Below are positions 45,406 to 57,953 of a stretch of DNA of 64,000 bases, one piece after another. How positions within the stretch are numbered: position 1 is the stretch's first letter; each line of letters begins with the position of its first letter. The translations under genes and the position numbers were made by a program. The DNA lies in NCBI GenBank assembly GCA_900491605.1, contig UESW01001877.1, forward strand, positions 272,271 through 336,270, read 5' to 3'. The notes under the pieces were generated by a model. That model saw only the letters and a list, made by a program, of their open reading frames with translations. It made no database searches and was not told the origin of the DNA. This DNA comes from Calamus simplicifolius (taxonomy: Eukaryota; Streptophyta; Magnoliopsida; Arecales; Arecaceae).

Positions 45406-46680
45406 TTATATATGCTCCTGTATTAGTTGACTCAATACATAAGCATCGAACTCGTCTATCAAAGTTTCGAAAGGTGGTACAATTCTTTCCATGTCCTCAC
45501 GGGTGATAATTGACTGCATACAAGTCTGCATGTTGCTTGAAGTAGCTCTTATTTCATTTTGCATTGGTGGAGCGTCAACGCTTGCCTTGACCAGATTTTT
45601 CCTTAATCTTTTTGATTTCTTCTCGACTCCACTCTTTAATCTGTTCTCTCTTAGGAGACTTTTCATCCTAATTTGCTGAGGATCTTGAATTACAAGCTCT
45701 GTACTTGGCTTAGCTGTGCAGTTAGCATCCACAGCAATTTTGAATATAGGTGTTAGACCATCCATCACTAAATTAAATGCATCTTCAGACATGGAGGCTA
45801 TTTCTGCGAGCTTCATCATCCGATGACTCAACAAACTATATCTACAATCAATAATATAATGTTATCGAAAACATATATTAAGACATTTCAAATAAAAAAT
45901 TATCACTGCATACCGTGATTTTCGTGTGCTTTTATCACAACCTTCAGTATTATAGTCGAAATCATCAAATTGGTATTTCATGTTCTTGCACCATCTCTTC
46001 AAGAAGTATTTATCTGGTAAACGAAATATGTCGCTTCGATAAAGAACCAACAAGGCATGCCTACACATGTAACCCTTGAACTGAAAGGATCGACACTGGC
46101 ATTGAACATCCTCAATATTTCTATCGTATGACACGATATAATCTTTGATCATCTCCTTGCCAATTCCATCGACTTCAATCCTTTCATACAACTTTACAGA
46201 ATATACATAATAGTTATCAGCTTCCTTGATCAATTTAGTATTTGATGCAGTCATTTCAAGGATCTCATTCTGAAATTTTTTGAAATTGCGCCTTGTATAC
46301 CTTCCTGCAGCTTGTCTCTCAAAAGGTGATGATGTCTTTAGGAAAGCAATCGTTTGTAATGTCCTATTATCTTCCTCATTTTCGGCCTCATACCTTTTCT
46401 CCAAGGAATCTTCGTACTTACCTATGAACTCCATTAGTATAGTCTTTGAATTTATAAACCCATCGAAGAAGTGATTTATGCCCTCGCTCCTTTGTAAAGA
46501 TAACATCCCTGTACATAATTTTATCAAAAAAGGAAGCGTTGAACGCGAACATGAACCAAAGACAATGACATACAAACCTGCGAAGAATGTATCCTTTAGG
46601 TAAACTGGGACCCATTTATCCCAACATTCGTAAAGGACATTGAACCAATCTATAGCCTTGCATTCTTTATATTTCTCCAT
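45406..46680 (-). pseudogene. FAR1-type Mutator-like transposase, C-terminal part
   Basis: Exon 46680-45914 begins in the conserved region after the catalytic core (WFNVLYECWDKWVPVYLKDTFFAGL). It continues with the DGFINSKTILMEF segment and the SWIM zinc finger C-x-C-(x)n-C-x-H read in DVQCQCRSFQFKGYMCRHAL (about 46110-46050). A 72-bp intron (45842-45913, GTATGC...TTGTAG) joins this to an exon (45841-45406, LLSHRMMKLAEIAS) with a basic tail. The DDE catalytic domain upstream of 46680 is missing, so it cannot cut DNA. Family knowledge: FAR1/FHY3 proteins derive from such transposases. A lone array stretch with GACACCC (45340-45405) adjoins its 3' end. Confidence 0.85.
45842..45913 (-). other. 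Predicted intron in the transposase gene (72 bp)
   Basis: The minus strand reads CACG|GTATGCAG at the donor and TTGATTGTAG|ATATAG at the acceptor. Splicing joins STRKS to YSLLSHRMMKL, the usual FAR1-family continuation. Confidence 0.7.
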
Positions 46681-46684
46681 AACA

Positions 46685-47112
46685 TGTGCCCACCTTTCCT
46701 GAACTTAATAGAGACCTCGCTATCCACTCAAATCAAATTTGGTTTAGTATAAGTTGTCATGCTTCGCAACAATGCAAGTTGATTTATATTGGATAACATG
46801 TCATGGTCTACATGATCTTTGCCAAATTTATCAAATTGATAGAGATATCTTCCAATGTAGCTTGACCAGCTGGAGACCAGGACTGAAATTTCCACGGAAA
46901 ATAAAAATAGATGGTGGCCTTGTTTCAGTTCGATCCTGGCCTTGAGATTTATTTAAACTTCGGGATGGTTGAGGCTCAGTCCATTAGCATCCCTAGCCCC
47001 ACTGAAAGAAGATTCAGAAAAGTGGTGCCATAATATTAGAGTATAACAAAAGAGAGATCTTGCTGCTCAACAAATGTTTGGAGAAATTGAAGCCATGCTT
47101 TTAAAATAAGGG
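46685..47112. other. Unassigned stretch after the transposase break
   Basis: No transposase sequence is visible upstream of the break. A degenerate segment at 46860-47030 looks once-coding but is not recognised. No terminal repeat was found. Confidence 0.45.
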
Positions 47113-47444
47113 TAAAATATGCTTTAGTCTTCAAACTTTTCACTCAAAATTCATTTTGATCCTCAACATTTCTATTGTTATAGTTTAGCCTCATATATTT
47201 TAAAACTATTGGATGCTTGATGTCTCATTATAAGATATTAGTTAAAATTGGTGGCAAAGCTAGCATGCCATCTTGATGTGAGCATATAGAATGGTTGGCA
47301 AAGTGATACATTAGATATTCTATTAACAATACATTAAAAATATAATATTTTTAAAATATGAAAGATTATACTGTAACAATTAAAAATTTAAAAATCAAAA
47401 TAAATTTTGCATTGAAGTTTCATGAACTAAAAATATATTTTTTC
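47113..47444. mobile_element. MITE-like element, about 95-bp imperfect terminal inverted repeats, copy 1
   Basis: The left end GGTAAAATATGCTTTAGTC with CACTCAAAATTCATTTTGAT mirrors the right end read in reverse (TGCAAAATTTATTTTGAT). It is about 330 bp and non-coding. A relative lies at 54153-54484. The target duplication is not clear. Confidence 0.65.
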
Positions 47445-49510
47445 CTCTAAATAATCCTAGCAATAAGATGGTTATATATAGACCGGAACATGGAGGCTAA
47501 AAGATATAGAGTGAGGATCATGGATGATGGTAGAATGCAATGCGCCTCAAAGTGCCAAAAAGAAAGGATGGATGGTTAACAAATTGCCGAAGCAAAACAT
47601 AAAAAATTTGGGAAAAATAAGAGTGAGAGGAAAAGTAGCAAAACATCCTCAGTCATCCAAATCCAAGGTATAGAATGTGGGCTGTTATGTTTTTTTTTAG
47701 TTTTTTTTTATTTATTTTTTCAATCACTGAGTTGACTAATGAGATCGCTAACCTTATACTAAAAATTAAAATTATTAGAAGTAATTATGAACAAATTTAT
47801 ATCATTAATAGTGCCAAAATTTCAGTGATATATTTTATTAACTAAGACAGGTGCTTCTTTGGAGGTTTTATATCTTTGATATTATATTCTATTTTAAATG
47901 TTTACCATTATTCAAATGGTATTACCTCTAACTAATCAATGTTCTTATTAGCAATAGTTTTTACCTTAACTTAATTGGATAACTAGAGAATTAATTAGGT
48001 TACTAAGCAAATCAATTAAAATTTAATTATATTAACTAAGGTCTAATTGAATTAAACCCAACTTGCATTGATATAATATATAATATATATATAATATATA
48101 TATATTATATATTATATTATATATTAAGTATTTATTTATTTTTTGACTTATGATCTAAAATGTTTGATCTTGAAATTATTTATTTTTCAACTAGTTCAAT
48201 AACTTTTACTTTCATATTAAAAATTTAATGAAAATTAATATCGGATGAGTTGACCTAGCATGCCTATGCGACCAAAACTGAGTCATTGGACTGATTGACC
48301 TATTACGATAAAGGTGTTGATCTATTTAGGATCATTGTCCTATTTGGAGCGCAAACTAGTTTAGGTAAGATTTTACCTTCTTATTTGGAAAGGACTTTAT
48401 CATTGCCTTATTTAGGAATCAAATCTATCAGAGCTATCTAAGAGAGGAATTTAGCTCAAATTCTAATTATTTTGCTCAACATTTATAAATTCTAATTATT
48501 TATAAAAATTTCTTAGCCACTTCACATATATGGCATGGCTAAAATGGTGATGGCCATGTTCCGAACAATCTAATTAATGCATGACTCCTCGCCTTCACGT
48601 CAACTAGCTGTTACCAAAATAATTCTTCAACCATTACTCATAACCTTAAACTTGTATAGAAGAGCGTTCCTTTCAACCAATCCAAGAGAGAGAGGGAGAG
48701 TGCTAGAGTGGTAGTTTGGTTGTGAATGGACATTTGTCAATGCATCACATCCTAATAAGCGGTAAATATTGGTTAGCTAGGCTATTGTAAATTTCTAATT
48801 GAAAAGATTTTTCTTTATTAATTATTTTAAAATACTCTCTAATTTTAATATAACATATAGTTAATTAAAATATTTTTCTCATTTATTAATATGCATGACA
48901 TTATGAGAGAAACATGTCCATGATTCTTGGACCAAACATAAATATTGGTTTGGGTTGTGTCCAAATCCTAACAAATTTTGGTCTTATTTAATACATGAGT
49001 AGCCTCTAATGGAAGCAACCATGGGGTTTATCATTGAACATATTTTTTTCATTTTATCATTGGAAACTAATCTATGATCTTTAGACCAAACATATTCATT
49101 GGTTTGTGTTATGTCCAGATCCTACCAAATTTAGGTCTTACGTAATACACCAGTAAGTAAACTCAATGGTGGCAATCATAGGGTTTATTCTGTGGCTAAG
49201 ATTTGCTTTCTTTCCCAAGAGCAAAATAAAAATAATCTAGGTAAAGGCCCCAACCCATCATATGCCATTGCTCATAGAATTTAAGAAATTCTTCTCTTAA
49301 CAAATTTTTTATTTCATGTGTAATACACTTGGAAATATAACTTTGCCTTCATGGTATCACTCACAATTGCTAGACATCATGTATCTAAAACTTGAAAAAG
49401 GAAAGAACAACATTGGTTTAAAAATTACACTCATTTGGAAGATAGATAATCTTGTTGACTTTTGATCTGTCCATGTCCTAGCTCCTTATCTAAGGTGCAA
49501 TGATACATGG
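47445..49510. other. AT-rich intergenic stretch
   Basis: No gene is recognised. It holds an (AT)-rich microsatellite at 48066-48126 and two diverged copies of a phrase around GGTCTTATTTAATACATGAG (48960-49020 and 49130-49190). It would contain the 3' flank of the receptor kinase. Confidence 0.55.
48066..48126. repeat. TA-rich microsatellite
   Basis: Runs of ATATAATATATATA repeat in both orientations. No other structure is seen. Confidence 0.9.
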
Positions 49511-52500
49511 TTACTGAACCCCAACCACATATCCCTCAAGAAACCTAACAGCATCCTGAATTTTATGCATCTCAATTGCAACATCCTTCATGCTCATTCT
49601 TTCTCTCCATGATTGATTCGAGCATGATAGCCCAACTCCCACCACATTAATCATGCATTCTTGGATTTTCTTCACTACATTGCTTCCATTCTGCTGGCTA
49701 TAAGCAATATTGATGTGCTGTGGTAACATCAACAGTCGATCGGCAATGTCTATCACTCCTCCAGGAAAGGCCATCTCGACAAACTTGCTAAGGGTTAAAC
49801 CATTTTGAAACATGTCATCAACTGGACTTTTCCCTGTAAACAACTCTAGTAGAAGGATCCCATAGCTATATACATCTCCAAAGGTGGACACATGAAAACC
49901 TACTCCATACTCTGCAATCCATGGATATCGTAGCTTGAATATATATTATATAGATAGAAGATTCATGATGGAAAAGAAATAGGATTTTAATCCTTCAAAG
50001 TTTTTGAAAAAAGATAGGAGGAAAAAGAAGGTTAATAGAGGTAGTTACCTGGAGCCACATATCCAATGGAACCCTTTATTGCAACCGAAGTGCTTGAAGA
50101 CTGAATCTGCTTGCTCGTACCTTCACATAGAAACCTTGCCAATCCGAAGTCCCCCACATGAGCACACAAGTCATTGTCAAGTAGAACATTGGCAGGCTTT
50201 AGATCACAATGAACAATTGGAGGCTGGCAATTATGATGAAGATAATCCAACGCATCGGCAATGTCGACAGCTATGCCCAACCTTTTGCTCAAGCTTAGAC
50301 CATTCACAAGATGATCCCTGTCCGGTTTAGGATGCAACCATGCATCCAAACTCCCATTAGGCATGAACTCAAAAATCAAAGCTTTGAAATCGTTGCCTTG
50401 GAAATCTATGCTGGAACAGGATGTTAGTATCTTGATAAGATTACGATGACGGATGTTTCTCAAAGCTTCACATTCAGCAATGAAGCTTTTGGAAGCTCCT
50501 TGATGCAAAAGGTTGAAAACCTTAATAGCCACAATTAAATTTCCATGTTCCATAATCCCTTTGTACACAGATCCATATCTTCCGGATCCAATTAGGTTGG
50601 TGGAAGAGAATCCATTAGTTGCTTTAACCAGCTCTGTATATGAAACTCTAAGATTTTGATTCTCCAACAAATCAGCAGATGATGTTTGTTGTTTTGGTTT
50701 CTGTTTCCAATAAAGAAAAGCAAAGCTGGAGAGTATGAAAATGAAGATGACTATAACAACTACTGGAATCACATATTTTAGCAGCTGAGACCCCTGTTTG
50801 TTTTTCGACGATTTCACAGGGCACTTGGGTAACTTAAGTTCTGGAATACCCCCACAGAGTCCATCATTGCCAACGAGTGTGATTGCAGTGGCATTTTTAA
50901 ATATGCCCTTCATTGGCACTTCCCCAACAAGATGGTTGAAAGATAGATCTAAACCACTTGAATAATTCTTCAAGTATTGAAGACCCAAGTCATCGGTGGG
51001 TACAGAACTCAACATTGAAAAATTCAAATCTTCAAGAGAATGTGGGATTGACCCTGAAAGGTAATTGTGTGAGAGATCCAGAGCTTGAAGACCCTTGATT
51101 GTGCTCAAAGATGAAGGAATGGTTCCTGTCAAGTGATTGTAAGATAGAAATAATCCTTGGAGGCCCTTTATGTTGCTGAGAGACGACGGAATGCTTTCGT
51201 TGAAAAAGTTATTATCCAAATATAGAAACTCAAGGACTTCACATCCACCAATTGTGTCTGGAATTTTACCTGTTAACTTGTTCCCAGAGATGGCAAATAT
51301 TTTGATATTTTTCAAACTGCCGACTTCTTCTGGGAGTGGCCCAACTAACGAATTGTTAGATAAGTTGATGGAATCAGACAAAAAAGGAAGACTAATGATT
51401 TCTTTAGGTATTGTACCACTGAGATTATTTAGAGAAAGGTCCAGTGCTTCTAGTTGCTTGAGGTTTCCGAGGCTTGGAGGTATGCGTCCTTGTAAGCTAT
51501 TGCCATATAACCCGAGACCAATCAACTGAGTTAGATTTCCGAGGGAGGATGGAACAGAACCTGTAAATCTATTGTTGAATAAGAGTAAAAGACGCAAATT
51601 GCTAAGCTTTCCAACAGTTTCCGGAATGGTGCCTGTTAGAAGATTGTCATGCAATGAAAGTACAGTCAGATTGACCAGGTTTTCTATCTCCAAAGGAATA
51701 CTCCCCGATATTTGGTTGTAACTCAATTGTAGATAATCAAGTTGTGTGGAGAGGTTTGCTATTGAAATAGGCAACGCACCCCTTAGCTTGTTTTCACCCA
51801 GATATAAATGTTTTAAATAACTGCAATTCTTGAGAGAAGTAAGAAATCCCAAACCAGAGACATTGTCTGCTTCAATGTTATTTGCCTGTATATTTAGACT
51901 GAAGAGATATTTCAATCTTCCCAGATCAGTGGGCATGAAACCGATAAAATTGTTGTATGGGAGATCAATGATCCGAAGTCTAGAGGCATTGGAAAGTGAT
52001 GCTGGAATTGGTCCTCCAATTTGGTTTAGAGCAAGAAAAAGTTGTCGGAGATCTGGAAGTCTGGTGCCAATATCGGGTGGCAGGCTTCCCTGCAGCTGGT
52101 CTTCTTCAGCAGCCAAAATTTGCAAGGATGAGAGATTGTAGAGGGACGCAGGGATGATACCTGAGAGCATATTTTCTTGCACATTTAATATTTCTAGACG
52201 TCCAAGTTGGCCAACTTCTGGGAATATTCCTCCCTCCAGTTTGTTCATCCCTACAGAAAGCTCGATCAGAGAAGAAAGATTGCCAAGCCATGGTGGGATG
52301 ACACCTGTAATGTTGTTAAATTCAACAACCAGATATTTAAGCTTGGATAGGTTGCTGATCTCATCAGGTATTCCCCCCACGAGATGGTTGTGGCTTAGAT
52401 TGAGCACTGAAGGTCCGAACAATAGGACAGATTAAAAGGAATGAGCTCTTCAAATGAGTTGGAGCTCAAATCAAGATGCAACAGCCGGTGCAAGCGGCCG

Positions 52501-52841
52501 ATCTCTGGCGGGATCTCGCCATGGAGACCGTTGGATGATAAGTCGATTCTTCTGAGGAAGCTGAGGTTGCCAATGAAAGGAGAGAGGAAACCTGCGAGGC
52601 CATGAGATGCGAGTTCCAAGGCTGAGATCCTCTGCGTGTCGTGTTTGCGGATGCACGAGACCCCCTCCCAGGCACAGACATGGACGGTGTGATTCCATGA
52701 GCTCAGAGCTCCAGGGGACTGGCGTGTTATCTGATGCTTTATGGCAAGCAAGGCCTGCAGGTCTGTCTCATTTCCCAACCGCGAGGAGGACATGAGCGGG
52801 GCTGAGGACAGGAGGATCAGCAAAAGTAAAGCAACCGCCAT
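49511..52841 (-). pseudogene. LRR receptor-like kinase copy B (Xa21/EFR/FLS2 class), one-base frameshift
   Basis: The start ATG at 52841 (GCCATGG context) begins a signal peptide (MAVALLLLILLSSAP). An LRR N-terminal cap with CAWEGVSC follows, then about 22 plant-type LRRs (LxxLxLSxNxLxGxIP), a membrane segment (YVIPVVVIVIFIFILSS) and a Ser/Thr kinase. The kinase has GSGRYGSVYKG, AIK, HCDLKPANVLL, DFGLARF and APE. HCD instead of HRD makes it a non-RD kinase, the class of many pattern-recognition immune receptors. The intron 49912-50048 splits the APE codon, as usual in this subfamily. The last exon (49911-49511) ends EGYVVGVQ. Expected length is about 1064 residues. One base is missing between 52406 and 52407 within the early LRRs. 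Copy A has that base, so the deletion is recent or an assembly error. Confidence 0.88.
49912..50048 (-). other. Intron of receptor-kinase copy B (137 bp)
   Basis: The minus strand reads CTCCAG|GTAACT at the donor and GGATTGCAG|AGTATGG at the acceptor. The join recreates Pro-Glu-Tyr of the kinase APE motif, which strongly supports both sites. Confidence 0.92.
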
Positions 52842-53460
52842 GGATTCCAGTTTATTGCAACAGCAGTGCATCATCCACCACGCAATTTTACTGCTGAGAA
52901 ACAAAACAGAAGATTGTAATAATGATGAAAAGAAGGTGAGTTCAAGAACCTCACAAGAAGGACAGCAAAGCCGAATATTTCTCAGCAAAAGTAAAGCAAA
53001 CTTGAAGGATGAGTTTGAAGAACTGATGCCTATATTTGTTCATCTATCGATTTATATAGCAGCTTACCTGACACACAGAACACGCAATTTAAAATCAGAA
53101 TTATTTGATCACAACTATCCAAGTCCAGTGAATGGTCATCAAGCCCTATGATTATAGTCAAAAGAAAGCCCCAATGGTTAGAAAATCACCTAATAAACGA
53201 TCTCACTTCAGAGACATTGACCTTTGATTCTTTCTGGACCCCTGTTTCTAGGGCTCTTTCCAGCCGTTCGTGAGACGGTTCCAATCAAATTCGAGTTCAA
53301 AAAAAAGTCGTCATTCTTGACGTTGGCTGGAAGTTTAGATGGGTCATGAGAGTCAATTATAGCAGCCAACTTTGAATCCCTAAATACAATTAGAGGTCGG
53401 GAGTAGTGATTGGGAAAGGTTTGATGGAGGGTCAAGACGACTTCAAGGAAGGAAAAAAAA
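52842..53460 (-). promoter_or_regulatory. 5' leader and upstream region of receptor-kinase copy B
   Basis: It is collinear with copies A (9127-9435 and 32963-33690), C and D. A clear TATA box cannot be assigned with confidence; ATTTATATAG at 53048-53057 is a candidate on the minus strand. The conserved block of about 250 bp (53130-53350) is present in all copies. Confidence 0.55.
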
Positions 53461-54152
53461 TAATCCTAAATAAAAATTAAAAAAAATGGTATCCACGTAA
53501 CAATTATGTAACTAGTTCTCTATTACTTTTAATACCCAATTTAAATGATTGAAGTCAATTACAAATAAAATTATAATTAAAAGGCCAATTAATAATTTTT
53601 TTGAGTATATCTTATATATACATCAAACAAGTACAAAATGAACAGTAATTAAGTAAAAGTATATAAACTATATAATTAGCAGAATGAAATATTTGCAAAC
53701 ATGTATTAATTAAGTTTTAGCTAATTCATATACAAGTGGATTAGAGATTGCTTTTTATCAAATGATGCATGGTCAAGGACTTCAAAATACATGGCTATTC
53801 ATTTCTGGCCAATTTGGATACTGAAAGTCATAATTAATGTATAGATTTTGATCGGACATATCCTCTGTCCAAATGCAAACATGAGTCTATGTGTCGATGT
53901 GAACCTGACAGTTAAAATCTCGGTTAAGTTACCCAGCTTAATCCAATTCATTCTTAAGCTGTCTTCCTCCAGTGCAGCCAAGCTCGAGTAGGAATCCAAG
54001 GAACCATGAGTGTGGACAATGGAGGTTGATAATATGCTAACCTGCACTTAGAATTTAAATTATTAGCCTTCTTTGACACCCAAACACCAGCATCATCCAA
54101 CAGTTCAAACAAAGTTGTTTGTTTGTTGCTCTTTGTTTGGTTTTGGATTTTC
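53461..54152. other. AT-rich intergenic stretch
   Basis: No gene is recognised. One 82-codon minus-strand ORF (54047-53799) shows no protein-family motif. Confidence 0.5.
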
Positions 54153-54484
54153 GGTAAAAATATATGTTTTTGTTATTTCACTCAAAATTTATTTTGATTC
54201 TTAAACTTTCAATGATTACAGGTGGTTTTTTTATATTTTAATAATATTATATTCTTAATATCTCATTATATGGATTAATTAAAATTAATAAAATAACCGA
54301 TATATCATTTTTATGTAAATATATGAATTGATTAATAGAATAATATATTAGTTATTTCATCAATTTTATATAATAAAATGTTAAAAATATAATATTTTTA
54401 AAATATGAGAGGTTAAAATATAATAACTCAAAGTTTAAAGATTAAAATAAATTTTGTGCGGAGAACCAAAAGCATAGTTTTGCC
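54153..54484. mobile_element. MITE-like element copy 2
   Basis: It has the same architecture as 47113-47444: GGTAAAAATATATG at the left, CACTCAAAATTTATTTTGAT, and the mirrored end. The central part diverges. Confidence 0.6.
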
Positions 54485-54639
54485 TTGGCTTTTTTGGGTT
54501 TCGAAGTGCAGTTCATACGGAGTATCTGTTGCCGATGGCTTGTGCTGTTGTTTGTTTTCACACGCAATTATAACAATGCAAAGTCTTAATTTTAAAGTAG
54601 TTGAGATTAGTTATATTAATTCTTTTTCTTAAATATGCT

Positions 54640-57175
54640 TTTGGTGGAGAAAAGTTTTTTATCACCTTTATAGATGATTTTTCACGTTATGGATATGTCT
54701 ATTTGCTTAAAGAAAAATCTCAAGCTGTAAATACTCTTGAGGTATTTACTAAAGAGGTTGAAAGATAACTAGACAGAAAAGTAAAAATAGTAAGATCTGA
54801 TAGAGGTGGTGAGTATTATGGAAAGTATAATGAATCAGGGCAAAATTCAGGTTCATTTGCAAAATTTCTCGAAAGACATGGTATATGTGCACAGTATACT
54901 ATGTCAGACACACCTCAACAAAATGGTGTGGCAGAAAGGTGAAATAGAACATTAATGGATATGGTTAGGAGTATGATAAGTAATTTCTCGTTACCAAAAT
55001 CTTTGTGGATGTATGCTCTTAGAACTACAGTATATTTACTAAATAAATTCCTAGTAAAGCAGTTTCTAAAACTCTTTTTGAGTTATGGACTGAAAGGAAA
55101 CCTAGTCTAAGACACTTGCATGTTTGGGGTTGTCCAGTAGAAGCATGAGTGTATAATCCACATGAAAAGAAATTGGATTCTCGAACTGTCAGTGGTTACT
55201 TTATAGGTTACCCAGAGAAATCCAAAGGGTACAAGTTTTATTATCCAAACCATAGTTCTAGAATTATTGAGACAGGCAATGCCAAATTCATTAAGAATGG
55301 TGAAGTTAGTGGTAGTGGACAAACAGATTGTGGATATCAATGAAGTAAGGGTTAATGTTTTATTACCCATAAATGTTCCTGAATCTACAATCATTCCTTA
55401 CATTGTTTCAGACATACAAAAACAAAACAATATTTAACAATGTTTGAATGAAGTACCCCATGAAGAACCTAACCTACCAATAGCTGACAAAATTAAACCA
55501 TATGGAATAGCTTTAAGTAAACCGTAAGGATACAAAAATTAGTTATTTTAGATGATTATTTGGTTTATTTGCAAGAATTAGATTTTGATTATGGCATTTA
55601 TGAAGATCTTGTTTCATTTTCATAAGCCATTAACAGTGATAAGTCTGATAAATGGATTAATGCTATGAAAGATGAATTAAAATCAATGGCTGAAAATAAT
55701 GTCTGGGATCTTGTCGAATTGCCAGAAGGTTCTAAACAAGTTGGATGTAAATGGGTTTTTAAAACCAAATGTGACTTGAATGGCAATATCGAACGTTTTA
55801 AAGCTAGACTTGTCGCCAAGGGTTATACTCAGAAGGATGGCATTGATTATAAAGAGACATTTTCACTAGTTTCAAAGAAAGATTCATTAAGAATCATTAT
55901 GGCTTTGGTAGCTCAATATGATTTAGAGTTACATCAAATGAATGTGAAAACAGCCTTTCTTAATGGGGATATAGAGGAAGAAATTTATATGAATCAATCT
56001 AAATTTTTTTCCAAGGAAGGAAATGATCATATGGTGTGTAAACTTAAGAAATCAATATATGGACTTAAACAAGCTTTCAGACAATGGTATATTAATTTCA
56101 ATGATACTATTACATCTTTAGGTTTTCATGAAAATATCGTTGATCGGTGCATTTATCGAAAGATTTGTGGAAGTAAGTTTATATATTTTTGGTTCTATAT
56201 GTTCATGATATTTTGCTTGCTGCTAATGATTTAGGTATCTTGTATGAGACTAAAAATTTTCTCTTTAAGAATTTTGAGATGAAAGATATGGGAGATGCAT
56301 CTTATATTATAGAAATTTTCATATTCAGAAAGAGATCATATGGATTGTTAGGGTTATCTTAGAAAACTTACATCGAGAAAATTCTTAAGAAATTTAATAT
56401 GAACAACTGTCTAGCAGGTATTGTTCCAATACAACAAGGGGATAAATTTAGTCTTATGCAATGTCCAAAGAATGATGTGGAACGTAAGCAAATGGAATCT
56501 ATTCCATATGCTTCTATTGTGGGTAGCTTGATGTATTTGCAAACTTGCACAAGACCAGATATCAACTTCGCGTTGGGATGTTGGGTCGATATCAGAGTAA
56601 CCCTGGTATGATCATTGGAAAGCTGCAAAGAAAGTGATGAGATACCTTCAAGGAACTAAGGATTATATGCTCACATTTGGAAGGTCTGATCAGTTAGAAG
56701 TGATTGGGTATTCAGATTCAGATTTTGCTGGTTGTATTGATAGTAGAAAGTCAACTTTTGGCTGTGTTCCTATTGGAAAAAGGAGCAATTTCATGAAAGA
56801 GTGTCAAACAATATATTATTGCCTCATCCACTATGGAAGCAGAGTTTGTAGCCTGTTATGAAGCTACAATTCATGCATTATGGCTACGGAACTTTATTTC
56901 AGGACTTGGGGTTGTCGACACTATTACCAAGCCACTGCAAATTTATTGTGATAATTCTGTGGTAGTTTTCTTCTCCAAAAATGACAAATATTCTAGAGGT
57001 GCTAAACATATGAATTAAAGTACTTTACTGTCAAAGAGGAGGTCCAGAAACAAAGAGTGTGCATTAAACATATTAGAATGGATCTTATGATTGCAGATCC
57101 TTTAACTAAAGGTTTACAACCAAAAACATTTTAAGAACATGTACATAGAATGGGTCTTGGTTGTATTGAAGATTG
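54640..57175 (+). pseudogene. Ty1-copia pol fragment (integrase, RT, RNase H), decayed
   Basis: It begins abruptly in the integrase core (TFIDDFSRYGYVYLL, then VRSDRGGEYYG and a TPQQNGVAER equivalent with stops). Gag, protease and the 5' LTR are absent. RT follows at 55665-56235 (NNVWDLVELPEGSKQVG, ARLVAKGYTQ, MNVKTAFLNGDIEEEIY, LYGLKQ-like IYGLKQAFRQWY). The catalytic YVDD position reads YVHD (56198-56209). RNase H (56500-57130) has YSDSDFAGCIDSRKST and MEAEFVACYEA. Several frameshifts break it. It belongs to a copia lineage different from the Sirevirus at 21364-31665. Confidence 0.85.
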
Positions 57176-57953
57176 ATTATGATGATGTTATGAATTGAAG
57201 ATTTATTACGATGATGTTGTGACACTCTTGAGCTCATATGTTTATGATTTTATTTATTATTTCTTGTTTCTTATGCTTATATATACTTACTATTTTGAAC
57301 AAGAAAATTACTGTGTCTACAATTAAGCGAACATTAAGTTATTTATATATAAATTATATAACCTAACGTGAGCAATTTAGATGTGTATGACCACAATAAC
57401 TCTTATTATGTAATTTATTATGTTAAAGTCAATCGAAAGAATGACATTATGAAATTTAATTTTGCTTCTGCTTAGATTAATCTTTACGTTATGCCTTTAA
57501 TGTTGATTATTATGAAAGTGAAGAGTCGTTCTTTTCTCGATCTCGATGTGAAGACGAAGGGCGCTCTTTCTCGATCTAACCTAATATGCAAGGCGAAGGG
57601 CCACCCATGCGAAGACGAAGGGCTACCGAATTGGATGTTAATAGTCCAAAAGTTTAAGCCATTAACATTAAGCCATTAATTCTGGTATTAAATGAAATTA
57701 TAGTCATTAATTTGGTGTTTGATGGAAATATAATTGAATGTTATATATATAAATAATTAGTCCTCTCTCCAAAGTTAGCAAGAATCCATTAGATTCAAGT
57801 CTCAAGTCTATATACTATTATGATGAGGTAAATACAATTATGATGAATTCTGTATCAGGAAATACTATTATGATGAATTTTGCATTAGGTAAGTATTTTA
57901 TATTTAATTTTATGCAACAAATTATTTATTGAAGATCCTATATTGCTAACACC
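57176..57953 (+). repeat. Probable 3' LTR remnant of the decayed copia element
   Basis: Non-coding sequence follows the RNase H end and finishes ...ATTGCTAACA at the border with the kinase upstream copy C (which resumes CCTATGATTAGAAAATCACC). No 5' partner LTR exists, so boundaries rest on the CA end and the paralogous flank only. Confidence 0.5.

Larger units (their letters stand above)
38382..46680. mobile_element. Decayed Mutator-like element with Ulp1-type gene, transposase remnant and motif arrays
   Basis: The segment contains a plus-strand Ulp1 (C48) protease-like gene (41513-44228) and a minus-strand FAR1-type transposase remnant (46680-45406), convergent. Both are embedded in arrays of GGGTGTCGT/ACGACACCC. 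Mutator-like elements with a Ulp1-like second gene are known in plants. Convergent genes also occur in maize MuDR. No terminal inverted repeat or 9-bp target duplication could be identified. The transposase is cut off at 46680, so the right end is probably lost. The left boundary is set at the first array motif and is approximate. Confidence 0.7.

Noticed and set aside
52607..53151. Plus-strand ORFs opposite the kinase start
   Set aside because: They overlap the kinase signal peptide and cap in reverse. The minus-strand reading is supported by LRR and kinase homology.
53799..54047. 82-codon minus-strand ORF between copy B and the MITE
   Set aside because: AT-rich, with no family motif, splice context or homologue visible. 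It is likely chance.
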